Counted from the stretch's first letter, positions 1 to 9,349 are shown. The stretch is 64,000 nucleotides of DNA from Candidatus Poseidoniaceae archaeon (GCA_938030705.1 CALHIR010000003.1:1-64000), one strand, 5' to 3'. The notes: generated from the letters alone by a model not told the origin. Program-made: numbers and translations.

Positions 1-136
1 GTTGTCTTGCGTTCATTCTTGCGTCGCACAAGGACCCATAACCCACCGATGGTTTACCGCATTTGCACCGGAAGTCACTCCCCGAAGGGTCGTCCCAGTC
101 TTCGATTGCGGCCGTACACGTGGTGTCAGACGTCAT
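1..136 (-). CDS. Partial small Cys-containing protein (possible zinc-ribbon-like), truncated by window edge
   Basis: Not in ORF track. Minus-strand reading from ATG at 136: MTSDTTCTAAIEDWDDPSGSDFRCKCGKPSVGYGSLCDARMNARQ..., open to window edge; C-x-C-G pattern. Confidence 0.4.
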   Translation of the reverse strand, partial: MTSDTTCTAAIEDWDDPSGSDFRCKCGKPSVGYGSLCDARMNARQ

Positions 137-208
137 TGCTCGTTTCACAGTCGCTCAGCCTGATGTTGCAGGTACGGTAGTCAACCCTCAAGCCGACTCC
201 ATATCAAC

Positions 209-2716
209 TCATCGGCCAGCAAAAGGATTCTGAGCAGCGAAGCTTCTCGCAAACAACAGTTCGCCAACCCTCGAATCCCCCACACCAAGAACTTCGGAGT
301 CAAAAAGAGGCCATTCATTGACAGGACGTACCAGCCAACCTGCAAAGGGATGCGTAGCCAATAACGGAACCGGAAGACGTTGTTCGTGGGCGTAAACCAT
401 CTCGTAAAGATCCCGAAGATGTTGGTTCTCGCCCACTTCGTTGAGAAGGTTGGCGCCAAGGAGGTTCTCCGTGGTCAAGGTAAATCCGGGGTGGGAACCC
501 GCAAGTCCGGGAAATCGGTTCGGTTCCCCCGCTGGTCTTGCGAGTTGAACAATCCAGGAGCAGGCAAAGGATTGGAGCCATGTTCGCCCCGTGTGGCTGG
601 CAAGTTGAGTCGTCAGCCACTGTCCTGCAAACGCCGCCCACCACCGGTGAGGGAGGCGCTCCATCATGAGGCGTTGTGTCTCAGGAAGCCAAGGCTGGTT
701 TTTTTGTGCGATGTCCAAGGAGGAAGACCAAGCATACAAGAGGGAGGAAGTTGGCTGGTTTTTGGCAAGAGACACCCAATTGCGGAGCACATCATGCTGA
801 GCGGATGCCTCCATGGCCCGCCATCCAAACACGGATTCCAACACCTCCTGTTCGCAGATGGGCGATTTGAACCAAACCTCAGTGGCTTCGTTGAAGACGG
901 TCAACTCCTCCGAATTTGCGGGATGAAGCGAGCAAAGGAGACACGTAGCGTAGGCAGGTGACCAGCGGGTGTCTCGTTTCAATGCGTCTCGCCACTGGAC
1001 CAACACGCCTGCGTTGATTTGAGCGGTCGCTTGAATCCTGCGCAACACCAAACGCTGCCAAGTGGAACTGGCAGCCAGCATGGCCACCGGCAGGTGTTCA
1101 AGCGGAAGGCCATCGACCGGCAACAAATCCGTCCAACCGTTCGGGAGCCGCGTGTGCAGGCGCATCCAGCGAGCTGGACGATGTTCAGCAGGCGACGCAA
1201 TCCAAGATGCCAGTGGATATTCATGCTCCCACATGTTGGCCTGTTCTTCATCCCCATGCGGATAGAGTTTCAAGGCCTCAGCAAGGACGCTCCCCCCGTC
1301 CCCTTCGACCACCTCACCCGTGAAGGCTTCAATTTTTGTGGTTGAATGATGACCGATAAGTTCGAGGGCGCTTGAAGGCATGGAGAATGGATGCGTTCCG
1401 GTTGACCATGGTGTCGCCCCGGGAACGTTCAATTGAATCTGAAGCGTTGAAAGACGACGCAAACCGAGGGAAACCACCCCCATCTCGTCGCCGTCAGAAA
1501 TGACCGAACGTGGCCCGCCCAAAGAGGGTGGAGGGCCCCTTCTTGAAACAAAAGATCGACAAAGGGGGTGCTCAAGGGTTCGGGTCAGAAGATCATCCTC
1601 TATCTTTTCAAACGGCCAATCTACTACGAAGGGGACGGTGATGGTGTTGAGCACAAATTGCAGGAGAGCAGACGCCCCGCGACCCGTCATTCCGTAGAGA
1701 TCCAGATAGCCCTCGCTCAGGTCGGTGCTGCTCCAAGAGACGCGGCCAAAATCCATCAGCGCTTCCCGTTCGAGAACAGATGGCGAAGCCGATGCACCCT
1801 CGGCCAAGAGCCCCACGAAGTTTTCGTAAAGTTCCAAGATACGTTGGTTCTTCATTCGTGGATGTTTCAGTTTTAGCCATTCTTTGAGGACATCATAGGG
1901 CAGGCGCCGATGCTTCGTTGCATGTCGGTCTCCAATTTCGAGCGCTCCAGACCCCAAGGGCTGAAGCAAAAGAGAGCGATTCAACGGCGAATTGAGGTGG
2001 GCCCTGAGGCCCGGTTCTGGAAGATAGGCATGCGATGTGCCTTCTACATGCCCGACCATAACACCGCCCAACTGGAGGCGATACGGAGGTTGGCCTTGGC
2101 CCCCTTCAGCCGGAAAGAACTGCCCCTCCGCAAGATGCGTCTCTCCGCGAACCTCAAACACCTCACCGCGAACCAGACCAATCCGCTGGATGGAGGGTTC
2201 GAAGTCAGCAAGCGTATTTCCCCGTGAAAGGGGAGGGTTTGCAGGGCTTCCATCGTTCAGATGGTACCAACGAATGTTGGTTTTTGGAGCCAACACCCAC
2301 ACCCCCCCTCCGTTTCCACTGGAGACCGCCTGTCCGACAGAAGCCGCGTCGGGGATGAAAACGAGGGAACGTTCGGGCAAATGCGTGTAAGCAAGAAGGA
2401 CGTTGGCCTCATCAGCATGGAGCACCATCGGTTGATTGGCCTTGCTCAAAACATCGCCGTAGCGCATCATTTTGCTGACGGCATCTTCCGCGAGACGTTC
2501 AACCCCTTGTTGACTGAGGAAAAGCGGCGCATTTCGAAGACCTCCCGATTCATCTCTTGTGATCAGCCCTGCTTCTCTCAACTGCCGACAGGCAAGCGAG
2601 GCGTGAGGCATTCGCATCCCAAATTGAGTGGCGATTTCAGAAACGGTCGAAGAACCGTGTCGGAGCCAGACCAGAATATGACGGTGGGCTGCTGAACGGA
2701 TGGTGCGGGAAGACAT
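209..2716 (-). CDS. Large protein with N-terminal winged-helix (MarR/ArsR-like) DNA-binding domain and long uncharacterised C-terminal region
   Basis: 835-aa ORF; N-term HRHILVWLRHGSSTVSEIATQFGMRMPHASLACRQLREAGLITRD reads as a wHTH. Confidence 0.75.
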   Translation of the reverse strand: MSSRTIRSAAHRHILVWLRHGSSTVSEIATQFGMRMPHASLACRQLREAGLITRDESGGLRNAPLFLSQQGVERLAEDAVSKMMRYGDVLSKANQPMVLHADEANVLLAYTHLPERSLVFIPDAASVGQAVSSGNGGGVWVLAPKTNIRWYHLNDGSPANPPLSRGNTLADFEPSIQRIGLVRGEVFEVRGETHLAEGQFFPAEGGQGQPPYRLQLGGVMVGHVEGTSHAYLPEPGLRAHLNSPLNRSLLLQPLGSGALEIGDRHATKHRRLPYDVLKEWLKLKHPRMKNQRILELYENFVGLLAEGASASPSVLEREALMDFGRVSWSSTDLSEGYLDLYGMTGRGASALLQFVLNTITVPFVVDWPFEKIEDDLLTRTLEHPLCRSFVSRRGPPPSLGGPRSVISDGDEMGVVSLGLRRLSTLQIQLNVPGATPWSTGTHPFSMPSSALELIGHHSTTKIEAFTGEVVEGDGGSVLAEALKLYPHGDEEQANMWEHEYPLASWIASPAEHRPARWMRLHTRLPNGWTDLLPVDGLPLEHLPVAMLAASSTWQRLVLRRIQATAQINAGVLVQWRDALKRDTRWSPAYATCLLCSLHPANSEELTVFNEATEVWFKSPICEQEVLESVFGWRAMEASAQHDVLRNWVSLAKNQPTSSLLYAWSSSLDIAQKNQPWLPETQRLMMERLPHRWWAAFAGQWLTTQLASHTGRTWLQSFACSWIVQLARPAGEPNRFPGLAGSHPGFTLTTENLLGANLLNEVGENQHLRDLYEMVYAHEQRLPVPLLATHPFAGWLVRPVNEWPLFDSEVLGVGDSRVGELLFARSFAAQNPFAGR

Positions 2717-2780
2717 CAGGAGTCACCTTTTTCTGCCCGAGGCAAGTCTCACCAAGGGATTTCTTGGTAAAAACATTACC

Positions 2781-2800
2781 TAGTTATATTTAGTTATACA
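2781..2800. repeat. Tandem 10-bp direct repeat TAGTTATATT TAGTTATACA in AT-rich promoter region
   Basis: Direct reading; located 65 bp upstream of the 209..2716 start. Confidence 0.6.
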
Positions 2801-2989
2801 TTTCCGGTGGAACTGTGAAAAATAACTTACCTTCAGAAGCCATAGTGTGGGAATAACACCGATATTTTATCACCAAATGTAACCAAGTCGTTGACTTGAG
2901 GAGGAACCATTATATCAGCGGCCTCGCTCCTAAAGAACATCGGCACAATCCAATAAATGCCGACCCATAAATGACAGGAGGGAACAAAC

Positions 2990-3313
2990 ATGAAAACTAC
3001 ACGCATCCGTGAAAAAATCAAGAAATTCTTAGGCGATCGACCACGAAACACTGCTGAAATCCTGGAGTACATCAACAGCACGATGCGACATGGTACCACC
3101 AGCCAACAACTTGGCAACGTGTTGTCCAAGGACAAGGACATCGTCAAGGTCGGCTACATCAAGCGTTCCGGAATTCTCTCTGGCGGCTACGATATCTGCG
3201 AATGGGCCACCCGCACCTGGGTTTCTGAGAACTGCCCCGAGTGGGTTGAAGGAACCCCCATCATCGTTGACAGTGAAGGAAACTTCATGACCAACAGCGA
3301 TGAGAAACTCTGA
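2990..3313 (+). CDS. Small winged-helix-like protein of unknown function
   Basis: 107-aa ORF with upstream GGAGGGAACAAACATG; N-term RIREKIKKFLGDRPRNTAEILEYINSTM resembles wHTH. Confidence 0.7.
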   Translation: MKTTRIREKIKKFLGDRPRNTAEILEYINSTMRHGTTSQQLGNVLSKDKDIVKVGYIKRSGILSGGYDICEWATRTWVSENCPEWVEGTPIIVDSEGNFMTNSDEKL

Positions 3314-3316
3314 GGT

Positions 3317-3558
3317 TTACTCTTCCTCGTACTCGATTCCAAGATGCCCCATGACGGGGCTCACCTTGGCTTGTGAGCGCCTCAATGTGGCGTCCACGCT
3401 GACCTCACAAGCCGCCTCCAAGGCGACCACCGTGTTGGTAGAATAGTAACGAACATGTTGAGGAACGTGAACGCGTTCATAGGGAAGCGAATCAAGAAAT
3501 CGACGGCGACCTACCAGCCGGAAGAGTGGATCAGCCCCCCACGATACCTTTTGACCAT
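3317..3558 (-). pseudogene. ~80-aa uncharacterised gene interrupted by an apparent 1-nt frameshift at a G6 tract (C3535-3540 on + strand)
   Basis: Frame 1 MVKRYRGG..., then after the G-run frame 2 ADPLFRLVGRRRFLDSLPYERVHVPQHVRYYSTNTVVALEAACEVSVDATLRRSQAKVSPVMGHLGIEYEEE*; 242 nt, one short of a whole number of codons; an upstream in-frame ATG at 3612 is also possible. Confidence 0.55.
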
Positions 3559-3612
3559 GACCCCAGGGTCGTCACTTAGGAAAGGAGACACAAGCAACGG
3601 CAAAGGGAGCAT

Positions 3613-4560
3613 TCACTTTCCTTCGTAGATGGCCATCGCTTTGTCGACCGAGGCCCCTTCGCAAATGATGGCATGACAAGCGGCCGTCATGCGAACGGCT
3701 TCTTCGGTCTCTTTTTGGTGAATGTTTCGTCCTGTGGCAGCGCCACGGCAACCAGCGATGTTCATCTGATCGTGAAGGCGTTGCAAGAAATCTCGAGGTG
3801 GAAGCGAACCGCCTCCTGAGCAAATGATACCTGTTCGCCCTGCGGCTTCAACTGCAATTCTCAATGATTCCGGTTGCGTCATGCCCTCAAAGGCCTTCGG
3901 ATAGTTGACCTTGGCGAAATCTGCGCCAATACAACTGGCCACGCCGGCGGCTCCTGAGATGAGTTGCGGGTCTTTTTCATCGGCGACAGCTTTTCCTCTC
4001 GGGTACATCCAAACCACCGAAATCATCCCAAGTTCGTGGGCTTGACGGATGAACTGAGCGGCTTCTGTCAGCATCTCATGTTCAAATTCACTTCCGATGT
4101 ACACGGTGTAGCCAATGCCAACCACATTGATGCCATTGTGCACCAAGGACATGACGTCGTCCATGTCCCAAAGCGCTTGACTGATGGGGTCTCGTTGTGT
4201 GGTCTTGACCAAATGCGATTTGGAATTGAGTTTTACGAGGTAGGGAACATCGGGATGGTCTCGTGCGTATTGAGCGATGAGGCCGCATTGACCAGCGAGG
4301 ACACCGATGGTGCCGTCAGCGTGGGCGCGTGCTCCAATTTCGAACAAATGGCCAGGGTCGTTCGACGACATCGGGATGGTCTTGCCACCGTCGTAAAAAT
4401 CGTCGTTCAAATGCTCAATTTTTTGGTCACAAGCAAAGAGATTCATTGAACCCGTGCCCGCCGTAGCGGCTCGCATATTGTCGATGTAGGTCTCGATCAA
4501 TTCATCTGGAACATCGGCTGGAACATTGATGTCGCTCATGGAAATCACGTCGTCAATCAC
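3613..4560 (-). CDS. Class I fructose-bisphosphate aldolase-like (DeoC/LacD-type TIM barrel) protein
   Basis: 315 aa; motifs SSNDPGHLFEIG, YLVKLNSKSHLV, WMYPRGKAV, GADFAKVNYP, ICSGGGSLPPRDFL. Confidence 0.8.
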   Translation of the reverse strand: MIDDVISMSDINVPADVPDELIETYIDNMRAATAGTGSMNLFACDQKIEHLNDDFYDGGKTIPMSSNDPGHLFEIGARAHADGTIGVLAGQCGLIAQYARDHPDVPYLVKLNSKSHLVKTTQRDPISQALWDMDDVMSLVHNGINVVGIGYTVYIGSEFEHEMLTEAAQFIRQAHELGMISVVWMYPRGKAVADEKDPQLISGAAGVASCIGADFAKVNYPKAFEGMTQPESLRIAVEAAGRTGIICSGGGSLPPRDFLQRLHDQMNIAGCRGAATGRNIHQKETEEAVRMTAACHAIICEGASVDKAMAIYEGK

Positions 4561-5447
4561 TCGCCAGTGAAATTGGCCACACGCTTCTCAACATAAGCGG
4601 CGATGCCTTCCTTGGCATCGCTGCTGTTGAAGAGCGCCGCTTGGAGTTCTCGCTCGAGGGCCAAGTGGTATTCAAAGGGAATTTCTGGACCGGTCTGGCA
4701 GGAGCGCTTGATGTTTCCAACGGCCTTGACAGCCTTGTTGGGCAAGGTGAATTGGCTGCACCAGTCAAGGATATCTCGTCGGAATTCATCGGGGTCGCCC
4801 TCCCAAATGTGGTTGATGAGGTTACAGGCATGAGCGTCTTCAAAGGACATGAGTTCACCCGTGACCATCATTTCGAGGGCCTTGGCCTTCCCGATGAGAC
4901 GGGTCAGGCGAGCGGTACCCCCGGTACCGGCGAGCACGCCGAGGTTGATTTCCGGGAGGCCGACCTTTCCGGAGTTCTTTCGGGCGATGCGAATGTCAGC
5001 GGCCATGGCGATCTCGAGGCCTCCGCCGACAGCGTGGCCGTTGATGGCACAAATCACGAGTTTGGCCGTTTGCTCAAGGCGTGAGAGGGTCTCATTGGCG
5101 TGAAGGCAAAAGTTGTACTTGAACCCAGGAGTGACGCTGTTGAGCATCTGAATGGAAGCGCCCGCAGAGAAGAAGGAGGCCCCGTTCCCGGTCAAAACAA
5201 TGCAGGTGACGTCATCATCAAATCGAGCACGGACGATGGCTTCGTCAATGTCTCGCATCATACCGTGGGTGTAGGTGTTGGGCGAACGGTCGTTGGTGCC
5301 TTCAAGCGGAGCTCCTGCGGAATCCGAGGTCAGTTCAATGACGGCAATACCGTTCTCGGTCACGCCGTAATTGACGAGTCGGTTGGGCATTGGTTCAAGT
5401 TTCAATCCATAGAGGTCGCTCATGCCCCAAGCCACAGGGGTTGGCAT
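4557..5447 (-). CDS. Enoyl-CoA hydratase/isomerase family protein
   Basis: Crotonase motifs GASFFSAGASIQML, INGHAVGGGLEIAMAADIRIA, GLPEINLGVLAGTGGTARL. Confidence 0.85.
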   Translation of the reverse strand: MPTPVAWGMSDLYGLKLEPMPNRLVNYGVTENGIAVIELTSDSAGAPLEGTNDRSPNTYTHGMMRDIDEAIVRARFDDDVTCIVLTGNGASFFSAGASIQMLNSVTPGFKYNFCLHANETLSRLEQTAKLVICAINGHAVGGGLEIAMAADIRIARKNSGKVGLPEINLGVLAGTGGTARLTRLIGKAKALEMMVTGELMSFEDAHACNLINHIWEGDPDEFRRDILDWCSQFTLPNKAVKAVGNIKRSCQTGPEIPFEYHLALERELQAALFNSSDAKEGIAAYVEKRVANFTGE

Positions 5448-6730
5448 TAAGAAGAAATCGCTGTGTTTTCTTGCCCTGTCTCGTCGCTTTCATTGTCTTC
5501 AGCAAAGGAAACATGACCGCCTCCACGGCGTATGGCGTCCCATTGGTTCCCTACGGCTTGAGCTGCCGCTGATGGTTCCCAAACGTCCCGCTTGAGGGCC
5601 TTTCGAAACGGCATCCTGCGAACACCACGACCGTGGGCCTTGGGGTCGTTGACGAGCATGAACGGACTGACGATGCGATAGAGCACACGCTTGAACAGGG
5701 TAGGGCGGAAGAGTTTTCCAATCCAAATCAACCCGTCTCCTCGCTTTTTCTGATCGTTCATCCACGCCTTGCACATGCGCTTGAACGTGCGGTCGCCAAC
5801 ACGATTCATCAGCCAGCGATTGGCAACACTGGTTCGAACATAGGGCATCAATTGCTTACGTACATCGTCCTCGTAGTCGCCTTCCCCCAGTATGTCTCTG
5901 GCTGCCAGCACCCCAGACCAAACGGCCATACGCATGCCGAAACCCCACATGAAATCCTGAAGTCCACCGGATTCCCCCACATAGTAGCGGCCGTCCTGTT
6001 TGTAATGCCGATTGATGGTAAAGTCCCCTTTACCACCCACTCGCTTGATCGGTTGGCGGTTCAAGTTCGGATAGTGAGCCTCGTACCATGCAATGGTCTC
6101 GTTGAGGAAGCGCTCCGACTTTCGTTGCTTTCGCCACAAACATGTGCAGATGAGGCCAACGCCGTCGATGATGATGAGGTAGGAATAGGACCCGGGAGCC
6201 AACCGGTCGTTCAGTTGGAATGCAATGTGGTTGGGGTGGTCCGTTCGGAAAATCTCACCGTAAGCCACCGCCGAGGTCCCCTTGGGACCACAGGCGATGA
6301 TGGTGCAATCCTCTTCCTTGACCCTTGACTTGTAATGGAGATGAGCACCGGCTTGGAGGGCTTGTCGTTTGAACCCCTGGTCGATGGTGTGGGCGGATGT
6401 CCCTCGTTCCACGATGCGGTACGCCACGCCTTCGGTCCGGGCTTGAGTGATCACATCGTCTGGATGAATCAAATCGACCGTGTCAAAGGTGGTGGCTCTG
6501 AAGGCGGAAGCATCCAAGCCCCAATGGGTGAGTTGGTCAAAGAAATCATCGTCCATGCTCCAATTCTCAAGGGCTTGAAAGTCGCCGTCAAACCGAGCCC
6601 CAGAGTCTGCTCGGATATCGTGAACGTGAACTTCTTTGCCTGCTTTTGCCAGCACGATGGCGGCGGCCAAACCGGACAACCCCGCACCCATGATGTGAAT
6701 GGGTTCGGAAGTTGAAGTGGCATCGGCCAT
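5447..6730 (-). CDS. FAD-dependent oxidoreductase (geranylgeranyl reductase-like family)
   Basis: Rossmann motif IHIMGAGLSGLAAAIVLAKAGKEVHVHD at N-terminus when started at ATG 6730. Confidence 0.75.
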   Translation of the reverse strand: MADATSTSEPIHIMGAGLSGLAAAIVLAKAGKEVHVHDIRADSGARFDGDFQALENWSMDDDFFDQLTHWGLDASAFRATTFDTVDLIHPDDVITQARTEGVAYRIVERGTSAHTIDQGFKRQALQAGAHLHYKSRVKEEDCTIIACGPKGTSAVAYGEIFRTDHPNHIAFQLNDRLAPGSYSYLIIIDGVGLICTCLWRKQRKSERFLNETIAWYEAHYPNLNRQPIKRVGGKGDFTINRHYKQDGRYYVGESGGLQDFMWGFGMRMAVWSGVLAARDILGEGDYEDDVRKQLMPYVRTSVANRWLMNRVGDRTFKRMCKAWMNDQKKRGDGLIWIGKLFRPTLFKRVLYRIVSPFMLVNDPKAHGRGVRRMPFRKALKRDVWEPSAAAQAVGNQWDAIRRGGGHVSFAEDNESDETGQENTAISS

Positions 6731-6782
6731 GCATGGCCATGGAGGCGTGAGGTTTGAATGATTTGTTCCTTTCGTGCAGGTC

Positions 6783-7208
6783 ATGTCGGGCGTGGTCTTG
6801 GTGGAGGAAGCGCCCGATGCTCTTGACCCAAACGACCTTCGCAGCCGCATGAACACCGAGGCGTGCGGAGCGGTGGTCAGTTTTGTTGGCTTGACCCGGG
6901 AAACGGAAGGCGACGCTGATGTGCTCCGATTGGAATTTGATGCATGGCAGGACAAATTAACACCGGTGTTATCACGGTTGGCAAGGGAGGCCATCGATCA
7001 CTTTGGCGTGCGTTCCGTGGCCATGGCCCATCGGACGGGCGCCGTGGGTCCACAAGAGCCCATTGTGGCCATCCACGTTGGCAGCCCGCACCGCAAAGAA
7101 GCCTTCCAAGCCTGCGAATGGCTCATTGATGAGTTGAAAAAGCAAGCACCCATATGGAAGAAAGAGGTCACCTCCGAAGGGGAGACCTGGAAGGAGGGGT
7201 TGGGTTGA
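6783..7208 (+). CDS. moaE: Molybdopterin synthase catalytic subunit MoaE
   Basis: CGAVVSFVGLTRE, HRTGAVGPQEPIVAIHVGSPHRKEAFQACEWLIDELKKQAPIWKKE; alternative start 6774. Confidence 0.9.
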   Translation: MSGVVLVEEAPDALDPNDLRSRMNTEACGAVVSFVGLTRETEGDADVLRLEFDAWQDKLTPVLSRLAREAIDHFGVRSVAMAHRTGAVGPQEPIVAIHVGSPHRKEAFQACEWLIDELKKQAPIWKKEVTSEGETWKEGLG

Positions 7209-7657
7209 GTGAAAAATCCATTGAAGGCATCATCAACATCGGCAGCAAACCCGTGGTTGAACGTCGTGCGACCGCTCGAGGTCGGCTGGTGCTCCAAGCC
7301 ACGACCAAAGCCGCCATTGAGCATGGCAACGTGAAGAAAGGTGACGTGCTTGAAGCCTCCACCATCGCTGCCATTCAAGCCGTGAAAGAAACGCCGCGAA
7401 TCGTCCCTCATTGCCACCCCATCCCGCTTGAGGGGACCGAAGTCAACTGGCGCTGGGCGGGCGATGATCTGTGGTGCACCGTCACCGTAGCGGCGCACTA
7501 CAAGACCGGAATAGAGATGGAAGCCCTCACGGGCGTGGCTGCTGGGCTTTTGTGCGTCTTTGACATGGTAAAATCGCTTGAAAAAGACGACCAAGGCCAG
7601 TACCCTGTGGCCCGAATCTCCGACCTTGAAGTGGTAGAGAAGTTCAAGGGAATCTGA
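7205..7657 (+). CDS. moaC: Cyclic pyranopterin monophosphate synthase MoaC, probable TTG start overlapping moaE stop
   Basis: KKGDVLEASTIAAIQAVKETPRIVPHCHPIPL, TGIEMEALTGVAAGLLCVFDMVK. Confidence 0.88.
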   Translation: MSEKSIEGIINIGSKPVVERRATARGRLVLQATTKAAIEHGNVKKGDVLEASTIAAIQAVKETPRIVPHCHPIPLEGTEVNWRWAGDDLWCTVTVAAHYKTGIEMEALTGVAAGLLCVFDMVKSLEKDDQGQYPVARISDLEVVEKFKGI

Positions 7658-7666
7658 ACCGTTGTA

Positions 7667-8650
7667 TTGATGGCGTTCCCGCGATTCCAACGATTCATGG
7701 GCATCACCACCGACCTTGCACACCACTTCCTCGAGGCGGTTGACCAAGCCGCCATTGCAAGCGCTGCTTGGCGCGGAAAAGGCGACAAAAACGCCGCTGA
7801 TGATGCCGCTGTTGAAGCGATGCGCCGAACCTTCGACAACGTGCCTTTTGATGGGCGTGTCGCCATAGGCGAGGGCGAACGAGACGAAGCGCCCATGCTC
7901 TACATCGGCGAAGAACTCGGTTCCATGGTCGGCGTGGCAGGCGCCCCCCAAATCGACATCGCCGTCGACCCGTTGGAGTGCACCAATAATTGCGCTGATG
8001 ATAAGCCAAATTCCATCGCCGTCCTTGCAGCCGCCCCGCGCGGGACCCTGCTTCATGCCCCGGATTGCTACATGGACAAATTGGCCGCAGGACCGGCTCT
8101 CGCCGACCATGTTTCCCTAGACGGTGGCGTAGCCTACAACATTGAACAAGCCATGCACGTCTTGGATTGCGAAGCCGGTGATGTCCGCATCGTCGCCCTT
8201 GACCGAGACCGCCACAGTTCATTGTTCAAGGAGATACGCAACACCGGCGCACAGCTTCATCTTCTCGGTGATGGCGACGTCTCCGGAGCCATTTGGGCGG
8301 CCAAGGAAGACGGCCCGTTTGACATGCTCATGGGCATTGGAGCCGCGCCCGAAGGCGTCATTTCCGCCACCGCCATCCTCGGCATTGGTGGTCTCTTTGA
8401 GGGTCGCCTCGTCTTCCGCTCAGACGAAGAGGAAGCACGTGCGGAAACAATGGTGAACGACGACCTCACGCGGCTTTGGAAGGCCGCAGACCTTTGCAAG
8501 AGCGAGGATGCGGTGTTTGCCGCCGCCGGCGTATGTGATGGCTACCTTCCCGGCGTGAAGGTCGATGGCGAGTACACGACCACGTTCAACGAGCTGATCG
8601 ATGTGTCGACGAAAACCATTGTCCGCTCTGAAAAACGCCGCACCGTTTGA
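7667..8650 (+). CDS. glpX: Class II fructose-1,6-bisphosphatase (GlpX type)
   Basis: KGDKNAADDAAVEAMR, GRVAIGEGERDEAPML, IDIAVDPLECTNNCADDKPNSIAVLA, GIGAAPEGVISATAI. Confidence 0.9.
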   Translation: MMAFPRFQRFMGITTDLAHHFLEAVDQAAIASAAWRGKGDKNAADDAAVEAMRRTFDNVPFDGRVAIGEGERDEAPMLYIGEELGSMVGVAGAPQIDIAVDPLECTNNCADDKPNSIAVLAAAPRGTLLHAPDCYMDKLAAGPALADHVSLDGGVAYNIEQAMHVLDCEAGDVRIVALDRDRHSSLFKEIRNTGAQLHLLGDGDVSGAIWAAKEDGPFDMLMGIGAAPEGVISATAILGIGGLFEGRLVFRSDEEEARAETMVNDDLTRLWKAADLCKSEDAVFAAAGVCDGYLPGVKVDGEYTTTFNELIDVSTKTIVRSEKRRTV

Positions 8651-8667
8651 AGTGATGAGGAACGACC

Positions 8668-9291
8668 ATGGCCCAGCAACTCCGGATCGATGTGCGCCTT
8701 CCCCAAGGGCACTGGGCTGGAGATGTCACGAGGGACCACCCTTCGGCCACATTACGAATTGAGCAGCACATGCCGCTGAGTAAAGGCCGAGGAACGGCGA
8801 GGTGCTGGAGCAACGAAGACATCCATGCGACCGTTCGGGAGCACACGGGCATCGACAAATGCACCGACCCAGAAGAGGGGCGGTTTTCGGTGGACATTTC
8901 TGCGGGCGGAGGAGGATTCTTGCGTCCGCTTGTCGACCTAGGCGTTGTTCCACGCACACCGTTTGAAGTGCGAGACGGCTGGGTTGAGTGGACCGTGGAA
9001 GGCACCCGAGAAACGATGAGGGAACTCGTGAACCGATTCCGCAGCGATGAAGTCCCCCACCGATTACTCTCAACCCGAAGCACAGGGGCTCGATTGTTGA
9101 CGCCTCGCCAGCGTGAGGTGTTTGAAGTCGCCTCCAGAGAAGGGTACTGGGATGTGCCACGTCGGATCAATCTGACCGAACTGGCTGGCTTACTCAACGT
9201 AGCAAAATCCACCCTGTCCAACCAACTCCAACGCATCGAATCGGCGGTCTTCCACGCCTTCACTGAGGAGATTCGTCGGCAGAGTGGCTAA
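8668..9291 (+). CDS. Bat/bacterio-opsin-activator-type HTH transcriptional regulator
   Basis: C-term LTPRQREVFEVASREGYWDVPRRINLTELAGLLNVAKSTLSNQLQRIESAV typical HTH_10. Confidence 0.88.
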   Translation: MAQQLRIDVRLPQGHWAGDVTRDHPSATLRIEQHMPLSKGRGTARCWSNEDIHATVREHTGIDKCTDPEEGRFSVDISAGGGGFLRPLVDLGVVPRTPFEVRDGWVEWTVEGTRETMRELVNRFRSDEVPHRLLSTRSTGARLLTPRQREVFEVASREGYWDVPRRINLTELAGLLNVAKSTLSNQLQRIESAVFHAFTEEIRRQSG

Positions 9292-9313
9292 CATGTTCGG
9301 ACGAACATGTTCG
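9288..9313. promoter_or_regulatory. Palindromic operator: AACATGTTCG-GA-CGAACATGTT (9290-9311)
   Basis: Perfect 10-bp inverted repeat with 2-bp spacer; right copy extends to a 12-bp palindrome CGAACATGTTCG (9302-9313); immediately precedes TATA-like element. Confidence 0.75.
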
Positions 9314-9318
9314 TAAAG

Positions 9319-9327
9319 GATATAAGG
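9319..9327 (+). promoter_or_regulatory. TATA-box-like element GATATAAGG upstream of the di-iron oxygenase gene
   Basis: AT-rich TATA element ~25-30 nt before ATG 9350. Confidence 0.55.
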
Positions 9328-9349
9328 AGGTCGGGGTTCACCCTCTGCC

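Noticed and set aside
3450-3459. CGAACATGTT copy of the 9302 operator half-site
   Set aside because: Single half-site inside a coding segment (QHVRY); likely chance
6998-8110. 370-aa minus-strand ORF opposite moaE-moaC-glpX
   Set aside because: Fully antisense to three confidently identified genes; codon-bias artefact of GC-rich coding DNA
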